Source: JBOGWP01 sp050693875
Lineage (GTDB): Bacteria > Actinomycetota > CADDZG01 > JAHWKV01 > JBOGWP01
Assembly (NCBI GenBank): GCA_050693875.1
Contig: JBOGWP010000122.1
Location: 1-12,568 of the forward strand
Reading direction: 5' to 3'
Length of the DNA stretch: 12,568 nt
This document shows, piece after piece, positions 6,503 to 12,568 of the stretch. The notes under the pieces were generated by a model. That model saw only the letters and a program-made list of their open reading frames with translations. It had not been told where the DNA came from and searched no databases. The translations under genes and the position numbers were made by a program. Numbering within the stretch: the stretch's first letter is position 1; each line of letters opens with the position of its first letter.

Positions 6503-7296
6503 ACTGGGTCGACAAGGTGTGCCTCATCACCGGGGCCTCGAGCGGCTTCGGGCGCAGCGCCGCGACGAGGCTGGCGGCGCGTGGAGCGACCGTCGTTGCG
6601 GCAGCTCGGCGGGAGGATCGACTGCGGGAGCTGGTCGACGAGCTCGGCGGCGAGCCGCACTCCTATGTCGTCTGCGACGTGGCCGATCTCGGGCAGGTCC
6701 GTGCGATGGCCGAGGAGCTCGAAGCACGGACGGGCCGATTGGACGTCCTGCTCAACAACGCCGGCATTCGCAGCACCGGGCCGCTCCCACAGTCCACCTC
6801 CGAGGCGATCGAGCGCGTGTTGCGAACGAACCTGCTCGGGTCGATCTGGTGTGTCCGGGAGCTGCTCCCGCTGCTCGAGGCGGCTCCCCGCCGGGAACGC
6901 ACGCCCGTCGTGATCAACCTCGCATCGATGGGGGGCCGCCTTCCGTCGCCGGGCGCGTCGGACTACGTGGCGGCGAAGTTCGGGCTGGTCGGTTTCAGCG
7001 AGTCGATCTGGTACGACCTCGGGCAACTTGGGATTCGGGTGATGGTGGTGAACCCGGGATTCGCCGATACCGAGGGCTTCCCCATGGACGAGCTGCGCGC
7101 CCATCCGTCGACCGCGTGGACCGTGATGGATGCCGATCGGGTGGCGAAGGCGCTCATCCGGGGCGTCGAGCGGGGTGCGTTCGAGGTCCGGGTCCAGTGG
7201 TGGTGGCACCTCGTGTATCACGCCGGCGTGCTGAGCGGGCCGCTCCGCCGGGAGGTTACCCGCCGGCTGGCGAAGGTGGTTGCGACCGAGCGGTGA
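6499..7296 (+). CDS. Short-chain dehydrogenase/reductase (SDR), classical type
   Basis: The 265-residue product begins VNWVDKVCLITGASSGFG; the TGxxxGxG cofactor motif is at residues 11-18. Then come CDVAD, LLNNAGI (NNAG at 86-89), N111, S143 (NLASMGG) and Y156-x3-K160 (YVAAK), the complete catalytic set of classical SDRs, which reduce or oxidise carbonyl/alcohol groups with NAD(P)H. ARREDRL after the second strand, with its arginines, suggests NADPH, an inference. The substrate is unknown. The GTG start at 6499 overlaps the S51 stop in GTGA, with a GGAGATGGAGGGG site just upstream; the frame is open 13 codons further up, but that part lacks SDR character. The C-terminus has an aromatic stretch (VQWWWHLVYH) that may touch the membrane. 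The last 41 nt overlap the convergent metallophosphoesterase gene. Confidence 0.9.
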   Translation: MNWVDKVCLITGASSGFGRSAATRLAARGATVVAAARREDRLRELVDELGGEPHSYVVCDVADLGQVRAMAEELEARTGRLDVLLNNAGIRSTGPLPQSTSEAIERVLRTNLLGSIWCVRELLPLLEAAPRRERTPVVINLASMGGRLPSPGASDYVAAKFGLVGFSESIWYDLGQLGIRVMVVNPGFADTEGFPMDELRAHPSTAWTVMDADRVAKALIRGVERGAFEVRVQWWWHLVYHAGVLSGPLRREVTRRLAKVVATER

Positions 7297-8572
7297 CCTC
7301 GACGAAGGCGCGTGCCTCGTCCGGGCCCCGGGCATAGCGGCGGAACAGCAGGTTTGCCGTGAGACCCGCCTCCTCGACCAGGCCGCGGTCGGTGATCTGG
7401 CGCAGGTTGAACGACCAGCCTTGGTCGGACACCTCGACCACCCCGTAGCCGAACGGCCACTCCTTGGAGGAGGGCACCTCGAGCACCGGGGTCCCATCCA
7501 GATCGGAGACGGCCGATCGATGGGTGTGCCCACAGATGACCCCCATCGCTTCCGTGCGCCGGACGAGGTCGGCGACGACCTCCGTCCCCTCGGCATCGAG
7601 CCCGAAGACCAGGGGAGGGAACCCGAGGTAAGGGTAGGGGGGATGATGGAGGACGACGAACGTCGGGCCGTCCGGGCCGAAGCCGTTTGCCCACTCGCCG
7701 ACCTGAGCCGAGATCTTCCCGCCCGCGACCGCCTCGTTTGGGCCAGAGCGAAAGATGCCCATCACCAGGTCGAACGGGGGGAAGGGCGAGGGAGCCGGAT
7801 CGGCCGAGCTCACGACGATGACCCGGAGGCCATCCGTCTCGTGCACCGCGTAGGGAGGGCGTCCGAAGGCCGCGGCAAAGTTCTCGGGCCCTTCAGGCTC
7901 GTCCCCGCCGCCCCACATGTCGTGGTTGCCGAGCGTGGGGATGTACGGAGCCTCGAGCGTGTCGAGGACCTCCCGCGCCCGGGCGAATTCGGGGGGCAGC
8001 CCGCTCTGGGTCAGGTCGCCGATCGCGACCGTGAAGTCGACGCCCTCGCGGTTCAGGTCGGCGATCGCGGCGGGAATGAGCTGCTCGGCCGCCGCGTCGC
8101 CGAGATGCGGGTCGCCGAGGATGCCGATGCGCGTGTGCACGCGCCCCGGCGGATGGACCTCGGGCGTGCTCGGCCATTCCGCCGGGAGCGGCGGTGGCAG
8201 GCCTGCTTCGGCGAACTGGGCTGAGACCTGCTCGGCGTCCGAGGCGACCAGCGCCTGCATGCGATCCAGTTCCGATTGTTCGAGGAACGGCTCGGCGAAC
8301 GAGTGGACGTAGAGCCCGAGCCGCTCCAGGAAGAACCATCCCCACAACCCGGTCTCGGGTGCAGCCCCGGTCACGCCCGCCATCCAGTCGGCATGGCGCG
8401 AGGCGAAGTCGGGGACGATTCGGCGCTCGTAGCGGGTACACGCCCGGGCGAGGATGCGCGCTCGGTCGGCCGCTCGTGCCGCCGGCTCGCCGTGCCCGCG
8501 CCAGCTCAGGACGCTCGAGCGAGCGGTCTCGATTATCCAGCAGGAGAGCAGGATGTCCGGGTCGAGGGCCAT
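7256..8572 (-). CDS. Metallophosphoesterase with extra N-terminal helical region
   Basis: This 438-residue product contains all calcineurin-like phosphoesterase motifs: GDPHLG (D154, H156), GDLTQSG (D186), GNHDM (N216, H217), LHHPPYP (H309/H310) and GHTHRS (H349, H351). Together these bind two metal ions and hydrolyse phosphate esters; the substrate is unknown. The catalytic domain occupies about 145-400. Residues 1-140 are additional and mostly helical (ARILARACTRYERRIVPDF, GLWGWFFLERLGLYVHSF), rich in Trp, Arg and Glu; I do not recognise this part. The ATG at 8572 has no Shine-Dalgarno sequence but a TACCTT box 6 nt upstream. The radical SAM gene lies 76 nt upstream on the same strand, so co-transcription is possible as well. 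It shares 41 nt with the end of the SDR gene. Confidence 0.9.
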   Translation of the reverse strand: MALDPDILLSCWIIETARSSVLSWRGHGEPAARAADRARILARACTRYERRIVPDFASRHADWMAGVTGAAPETGLWGWFFLERLGLYVHSFAEPFLEQSELDRMQALVASDAEQVSAQFAEAGLPPPLPAEWPSTPEVHPPGRVHTRIGILGDPHLGDAAAEQLIPAAIADLNREGVDFTVAIGDLTQSGLPPEFARAREVLDTLEAPYIPTLGNHDMWGGGDEPEGPENFAAAFGRPPYAVHETDGLRVIVVSSADPAPSPFPPFDLVMGIFRSGPNEAVAGGKISAQVGEWANGFGPDGPTFVVLHHPPYPYLGFPPLVFGLDAEGTEVVADLVRRTEAMGVICGHTHRSAVSDLDGTPVLEVPSSKEWPFGYGVVEVSDQGWSFNLRQITDRGLVEEAGLTANLLFRRYARGPDEARAFVEVTARSQPPSPAGG

Positions 8573-8578
8573 CGAGGG

Positions 8579-8584
8579 AAGGTA
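8579..8584 (-). promoter_or_regulatory. -10 box (TACCTT) for the metallophosphoesterase gene, leaderless geometry
   Basis: On the minus strand TACCTT ends 6 nt before the ATG at 8572, the same spacing as at the glycosylase gene. No ribosome-binding site and no clear -35 are visible. Confidence 0.35.
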
Positions 8585-8648
8585 ACACGGCGCTGCGGGG
8601 GCCTCGCCGGTGTTTTGCCTCGTGCCGAGACCGCCCCGGTCTCGCCGA

Positions 8649-10601
8649 TCACGCGGTCAGCCGGCGCCGCACCCATGCAGGCACCGGCCGCCGCTGGGCC
8701 CTCCCCGAATCCTGTCCCTGCGTGGTCAGGTCGAGCGCCAGCTGTCGCCCCGTCTGGTGGCCGCCCTCGGAGGGTGGAGGAGGAGAACGCTCGGTGACGC
8801 GCCGCGGGTTGCTGCCGGGGTCATCGTCGTGCCCACGGTGTTTCCGCCGATAGTTTCCGACGGCCGCAGCGATGTTCTCGCGCACCTCCTTCGGCGCATT
8901 CGACCGCCGGTACATCGAGGCGTAGGCATCGCTCAGCTGCGGGTAGCGGTCTTCGAGCCAGGGCAGGAACTCCTCCTTCACGCCGGGCCTGAGGTGAAGG
9001 GTCAGAGGAGTGATGTGGGTGGCGCCGGCCTCGGCTGCGGCTTTGACGGTTGCCTCGAGCTGGTCCATCGAGTCGGAGATCCCCGGCAGGATCGGGGCCA
9101 TCAGCACGCCGCACGGGATCCCCGCTTCGTTGAGCCGGCGGACGATCTCCAGCCGTTTCAATGGGTGCGGGGTTCCGGGCTCGGTCTCGCGCCACACCTT
9201 CTCGTCGACGGTGCCCACCGAGAGATTGGCGTGGACGTCGGTGACCGCGATGCCTTCGGCCAGCAGGTCGATGTCGCGCTGGATCAGCGTGCCCTTGGTG
9301 AGGATGGAGTAAGGATTGCGCGCACGGTTGAGCTCCCCCAGGATGCCCCGCATCAACCGGTAGTGGCCCTCGGCCCGCTGATACGGGTCGGTGTTGGTCC
9401 CCATCGCGATGTGCTCACCCTTCCAGGACGCTCGCCGGAGCTCGCGCTGGAGCAGCTCCGGCGCGTTGACCTTCACGACGATCCGGGTCTCGAAGTCGCG
9501 CCCGGCGTCGAAGTCGAGGTAGGTGTGGGTGGGCCGAGCGAAGCAGTTGTGGGCAACCACCCCGTTGGCGATGAAGTCCCCGGTTCCTGTAGTGATGTCG
9601 AACATGGGGACCTCGATGCCGAGCGACTCGATGCTCTTCACCTGAAGCGCGGCGTTGTTGTTGATGGCTCGGTCTTCCCACGACGTCTTCCGGCTTATTG
9701 CCGGATTGACGGTGTGGAAGAAGCGGAAATGCTCCCGCATCCCGCCGAGGTGGCGAATGTAGGTGGAGGGATGCGGGCGGGAACGTCCGCCGACATCGAG
9801 GGAAGGGTTGCACCCGAGCAGTCTCAACGACCGACAGGTCGCCTCAATGATCTCGGGGTCGCTATTGGCGATTCGCAGAGTTCCCCCGCTGAAGCTGCCT
9901 TCTGCGTCAAGGATGCCGTACCCCTTCGTCCACTCGGACGAACGCTCGGCACGCCACCGACTGATGTCCTCTATCGCCCTCACTGAGCCGAGGGCCGAAG
10001 TTCGGATCGCTTGGACGTCATGTCTGGCTCCCACCGCCGCCTGGATCTCTTTTCGGGCGAGAGCGGATCGGCCGATCCCCATCAGGCTGTTGCTCGTGGT
10101 TAGGTGCGGCCGGCCGGATTCCCCGCTGGTTACGTGCTTCCACCCCCGCTCCGTGAGGAATTGGTGGTCGCCACTCGCCACGATTTCGGTTCCGTCCTCG
10201 AGCGTCACGCGATAGGCGGGCTTGATGCTCGACCAGCGAGCCAACACTGTCGTGATCACGCACCGGCGACAGTGCCCCTCCTCGGCGGTTCCATAGATCT
10301 CGTCCCCCGCTCGGACTTCACGTAGCGGTCTCGTGCGGCCGTCCGCCATGAGAATCGGCGTGTCGCCTTCGAGGCAGTAGACACAAGCATGCTGGCACCC
10401 CCGGTAAGGGTTGATCGTCCAGTTGAAGCCGAACCGATCGCCGGGGACGTGGTTGACGATGCTCTTCGCACGGACCTCGTAGAAGGTCATCCCTCGAAAC
10501 TCGGGGGTCTTGAAGCGGCGGACGAAGGCCTCCTCGGCGAACAGGGGGAGCTTGGCACGCTCGTCCGAGGTCTGGCCGTCGAGAAGGTTGTCCCACCGCA
10601 T
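8649..10601 (-). CDS. Rv2578c family radical SAM protein (SplB-like), interrupted by an intein
   Basis: The 650-residue precursor starts MRWDNLLDGQ, like Rv2578c. The N-extein (1-75) ends INPYRGCQHACVY; residues 76-352 are an intein; the C-extein resumes CFARPTHTYLDFDAGRDFET. Spliced, the protein is 373 residues and regains CxxxCxxC (C69, C73 and C353 after joining) for the 4Fe-4S cluster that cleaves S-adenosylmethionine. MGTNTDPYQRAEG, YSILTKGTLIQRDIDLL and VLMAPILPGISDS are typical of this SplB-related group; its reaction is not known to me, though a link to DNA repair has been assumed from SplB. The C-terminal tail has QLALDL (620-625), a sliding-clamp-type motif. The start at 10601 matches the family and the promoter; the frame is open to 11108, but that part lacks family similarity. 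The metallophosphoesterase gene follows on the same strand. Confidence 0.93.
   Translation of the reverse strand: MRWDNLLDGQTSDERAKLPLFAEEAFVRRFKTPEFRGMTFYEVRAKSIVNHVPGDRFGFNWTINPYRGCQHACVYCLEGDTPILMADGRTRPLREVRAGDEIYGTAEEGHCRRCVITTVLARWSSIKPAYRVTLEDGTEIVASGDHQFLTERGWKHVTSGESGRPHLTTSNSLMGIGRSALARKEIQAAVGARHDVQAIRTSALGSVRAIEDISRWRAERSSEWTKGYGILDAEGSFSGGTLRIANSDPEIIEATCRSLRLLGCNPSLDVGGRSRPHPSTYIRHLGGMREHFRFFHTVNPAISRKTSWEDRAINNNAALQVKSIESLGIEVPMFDITTGTGDFIANGVVAHNCFARPTHTYLDFDAGRDFETRIVVKVNAPELLQRELRRASWKGEHIAMGTNTDPYQRAEGHYRLMRGILGELNRARNPYSILTKGTLIQRDIDLLAEGIAVTDVHANLSVGTVDEKVWRETEPGTPHPLKRLEIVRRLNEAGIPCGVLMAPILPGISDSMDQLEATVKAAAEAGATHITPLTLHLRPGVKEEFLPWLEDRYPQLSDAYASMYRRSNAPKEVRENIAAAVGNYRRKHRGHDDDPGSNPRRVTERSPPPPSEGGHQTGRQLALDLTTQGQDSGRAQRRPVPAWVRRRLTA
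9546..10376 (-). other. Intein (277 residues) with degenerate LAGLIDADG endonuclease
   Basis: The intein begins with Cys (CLEGDTPILMADGRTRP, block A), has VASGDHQFLTERGW (block B, His71), MFDITTGTGDFIANG (block F) and ends VVAHN (His276, Asn277) directly before Cys+1 (block G), so every residue needed for standard splicing is present. In the middle lies WTKGYGILDAEGSF (from 149), one LAGLIDADG-like motif, in which the leading Leu-Ala is missing or replaced. I cannot find the first motif normally expected about 50-100 residues earlier. The intein therefore probably splices but may no longer home. A CxxC pair (C36, C39) lies between blocks A and B. Confidence 0.92.
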
Positions 10602-10609
10602 CACCTCCC

Positions 10610-10638
10610 AGAATAGAACAGACGTTCGTACCGGGCAA
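10610..10638 (-). promoter_or_regulatory. Promoter of the radical SAM gene (TTGCCC-17-TATTCT), leaderless or nearly so
   Basis: On the minus strand TTGCCC (10638-10633) and TATTCT (10615-10610) are 17 nt apart. The -10 box ends 8 nt before the ATG at 10601, so the transcript should begin at or next to the start codon, and the GGGAGG between them would be largely excluded from the mRNA. This promoter also supports 10601 over more upstream starts. Confidence 0.55.
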
Positions 10639-10748
10639 GGGCCGCCGGCGACCCCTGGTTCGGCGGCACCAAGGTTGCGATTCCCGCTACGTGGGCAGAA
10701 AGAACGGCGACGCCGCCCCAATCGAGCCAGATTGTCGGTGGGGGCTGA

Positions 10749-11660
10749 TTGGATCTGCCCATCAGCGGCCCCGATGTCGAGATGGCATGCCTGCGACTGG
10801 CGACACGACAACAAGGGGTGATCGCCGGGCGGCAGGTAGCACGGCTCGGCCTCGAAGCACGCTCTCTCCCGACGAGGCAGGGCCGGCGGGAGCTGAGGAA
10901 GTCCTCCCACGCGTCTTCCGGCTGGAGGGCTCCCCGCGGACCTGGTACCAGAACGTCGCGGCTTCCCAGTTGTGGGTGGGGCGGGGAGCCCTGTCGCACG
11001 CCGGCGCGGCGGCCCTGTGGGAGCTGGAGGGGTTCCGTCCGGGGAACCGATCGAGGTGGCCGCGACGCGGAACCTGCGGCTCCCGGAGATTGGCCGATCG
11101 TGCACCAAACCGACCGTCTGGAGCGGGCGGACCTCGCACGTCGTGCTCGGTCACGACGTTGATCGAAGGCTGCTCGACCTGGGGGCAGTCGCCGCGCGCC
11201 GCGGGTCGAGGCCGCCCTCGACGACGCCCTCCGGCGCCGCCTCGTCTCCGTGCGTCGTCTCCATGCTTGTCTGGAGCGGCTCGGCGGGCAGGGGCGGCGG
11301 GGGGTGGGCGTGCTCCGCGAGCTGCTCGCCCAACGCGGCGACGTCGACGTCTCCGAGAGCCTCTTCGAGCGGCGGCTGCTGAAGCTCCTCACAACCTCGG
11401 GCCTGCCCGCGCCCGAACCGCAGTGGGAGGTCCGAGGGAGCGGGCAGAACGATGGAACGGTGGATCTTGCCTACCCGGATCGGCGAGCGGCGATCGAGGC
11501 CGACGCCTACCCGTATCACTCGGGGGGCTGCATGGCAACACGACCTCGCCCGTCGCAACGCGCTGACCTCGCGGGGGTGGCGACTGCTTCACGTCACATG
11601 GACGACGTGACGAGGCGGCCCGGGTCGCGGCGGCAGTCGTCGAGCTGCTTGAGGCGAGCT
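10749..11660 (+). pseudogene. DUF559/AbiEi-like protein (winged-helix plus endonuclease-like domain), multiply frameshifted
   Basis: Pieces of one protein appear in successive frames: CLRLATRQQGVIAGRQVARL (10785-10850), RVFRLEGSPRTWYQ and GALSHAGAAALWELEGF (10910-11035), EPIEVAATRNLRLPE (11042-11090), IVHQTDRLERADLARR (11096-11145), RRLLDLGAVAARR (11165-11205), VEAALDDALRRRLVSVRRLH and SLFERRLLKLLTTSGLPAPE (11205-11410), VDLAYPDRRAAIEADAYPYH (11460-11519), and AAWQHDLARRNALTSRGWRL with LHVTW (11528-11600). This order matches actinobacterial proteins with an AbiEi-like winged helix and a C-terminal DUF559 domain of the PD-(D/E)XK nuclease type (VDLAY...IEAD). At least six frame changes make it inactive. 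The likely start is the TTG at 10749 or the ATG at 10782. Relatives are often called type IV toxin-antitoxin components, but no partner gene is visible here. Confidence 0.75.
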
Positions 11661-11720
11661 GCTGGTTCGATGGCACCCGGGCGCATGGCGCTACGCCAGC
11701 GCCAACCATCGGGGAGGTGC

Positions 11721-12568
11721 TTAGGTCTGATGCTCCGACGGTACCTCGCGAGGAGGAGGGGCCGTGGCGGCGCCGTCTGCCGTCTCAGGCTTGTTGCGAG
11801 AGCGCGACAGCGCGCCGATGTAGGCCCCCGCGAGCACGAGCGCCCCTCCCACGGCGAAGAGTGGGGAGACCCGCTCATCGAGAAGCCAGGCGGCCAGTAC
11901 GACGGTCACGAACGGGATGAGCACCCCGTCGTACGCGGTGGCGGAGGCCGACCACGTCTTCAGGACGAACAGATAGAGCGTGAACACCCCCACCGAGCCG
12001 AGCGTGATCAGATACACGACCGCGGCCCACGTCTCCGGCCGCTCGGGGAGCGAGAGCCCTTCCCCCGTAAGGAGCGAGGCCAGCATCAGGAGTACCGCCC
12101 CGAAGCCCATTCCGATGGCGTTCTTGCCGATCGGGTTCGTCTGCGGGAACCATTTGACGACCACAAGGGATTCCCCGAAGGCGAGCGCGCTGGCGGTGAA
12201 GGCGAGGAGCGACGAGAGGGGCACGGTGGCATCGAGCTGATCGCGGAACACCACGACGAATCCCGCGATGGCCAGCAGAGATCCCACCATGCCCCGGGCC
12301 GTCAGCTTCTCGATGCGGTGCACGAAGGCCAGCAGGATCGTGAGCAGCGGAACGCCGGCAAGGATCACGCCCCCGGTGGCGGGCGAGGCGTTCTGCACGC
12401 CCCAATAGAAGAGCCCGAAGGGGGCCGCATAGGTGAAGAGCCCAAACGCGAGGTCCCCGACGAGGGCTCGGCCCCGAGGCCACGAGACCTTTCGCACCGC
12501 CATGGCCACGAAGAAGACGGCACACGCGGCGGCGAACCGCATCGCAGCGCCCCAGAACGGAGGCAGTT
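11721..12568 (-). CDS. DMT superfamily transporter, EamA domain (5' end outside window)
   Basis: About 281 residues are visible, entering at the right edge as LPPFWGAAMRFAAACAVFFV, the usual end of the first helix pair in EamA proteins. An ATG at 12542 exists, but the frame is open to the edge and the missing first helix suggests the true start lies beyond it. The rest has alternating hydrophobic helices in two repeats, for example GGVILAGVPLLTILLAF, SLLAIAGFVVVF, MGFGAVLLMLASLL, VVYLITLGSVGVFTLYLFVL and LIPFVTVVLAAWLLDE. The last of these, with the following helix LFAVGGALVLAGAYIG, is the classic second-repeat ending. A hydrophilic tail of about 25 residues follows (RSRNKPETADGAATAPPP). Known: these inner-membrane carriers export metabolites or amino acids; the cargo cannot be deduced. 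It is convergent with the DUF559 pseudogene. Confidence 0.88.
   Translation of the reverse strand, partial: LPPFWGAAMRFAAACAVFFVAMAVRKVSWPRGRALVGDLAFGLFTYAAPFGLFYWGVQNASPATGGVILAGVPLLTILLAFVHRIEKLTARGMVGSLLAIAGFVVVFRDQLDATVPLSSLLAFTASALAFGESLVVVKWFPQTNPIGKNAIGMGFGAVLLMLASLLTGEGLSLPERPETWAAVVYLITLGSVGVFTLYLFVLKTWSASATAYDGVLIPFVTVVLAAWLLDERVSPLFAVGGALVLAGAYIGALSRSRNKPETADGAATAPPPREVPSEHQT

Noticed and set aside
6109..7596. Open frame of 495 codons on the minus strand
   Set aside because: It overlaps the S51 and SDR genes, which both keep complete catalytic motifs; the frame has arginine/proline-rich shadow composition.
8610..9986. Long open frame of 458 codons on the plus strand
   Set aside because: It is antisense to the radical SAM/intein gene, which has unmistakable motifs; long shadow frames are normal at this GC content.
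10602..11108. Upstream extension of the radical SAM frame by 169 residues
   Set aside because: The family begins at MRW, a good promoter lies directly before 10601, and the extension is proline/arginine-rich and antisense to the recognisable DUF559-like fragments.
10749..11660. Active type IV toxin-antitoxin or defence gene
   Set aside because: At least six frame changes destroy the protein, and no nucleotidyltransferase partner lies beside it.
1..12568. CRISPR array, prophage or multi-gene defence island
   Set aside because: No regularly spaced repeats, phage structural genes or defence effector sets were found on either strand.

Overview
The window is uniformly GC-rich. It carries families typical of Actinomycetota: an Rv2578c-like radical SAM protein, a luciferase-like oxidoreductase of the F420/flavin type, a DUF559/AbiEi-like protein, DUF3891 and DUF4232. 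The best guess is an actinobacterial chromosome, possibly one of the deep soil lineages; this rests on gene content only. There is no rRNA, tRNA, CRISPR array or phage module, and no coherent multi-gene defence system.

Left edge (1-870): the 5' end of an IS3-type transposase OrfA (minus strand, leaving the window), a probable IS terminus near 221, the C-terminal remnant of a membrane protein directly against that terminus, and a frameshifted tyrosine recombinase. This is a mobile-element scar. Next come a secreted DUF4232-like lipoprotein (935-1912), a hairpin-rich gap (1930-2070), a family 5 uracil-DNA glycosylase (2151-2849) and a frame-broken luciferase-like oxidoreductase (2905-3926).

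Middle (3942-8572): a compact run of intact housekeeping-type genes, with divergent starts and overlapping 3' ends. They are DUF3891 (-), a rhodanese (+), a histidine phosphatase (-), an S51-type peptidase translationally coupled to a short-chain dehydrogenase (+), and a metallophosphoesterase with an extra N-terminal helical region (-).

Right part (8649-12568): a radical SAM protein of the Rv2578c/SplB-like type (-) whose third iron-sulfur cysteine is interrupted by a 277-residue intein, a DUF559/AbiEi-like gene shattered by frameshifts (+), and a DMT/EamA transporter (-) that runs off the right edge.

The most interesting points are: (1) the intein sits exactly at the radical SAM cluster, and its homing endonuclease looks degenerate; (2) a QLxLxL sliding-clamp-type motif lies near the C-terminus of the same protein; (3) a TANNNT -10 box lies 5-9 nt before the chosen start codon of six genes, suggesting widespread leaderless transcription; (4) indels are concentrated in four accessory-type loci while about 9 kb of other coding sequence is clean, which argues for real gene decay rather than random sequencing error.
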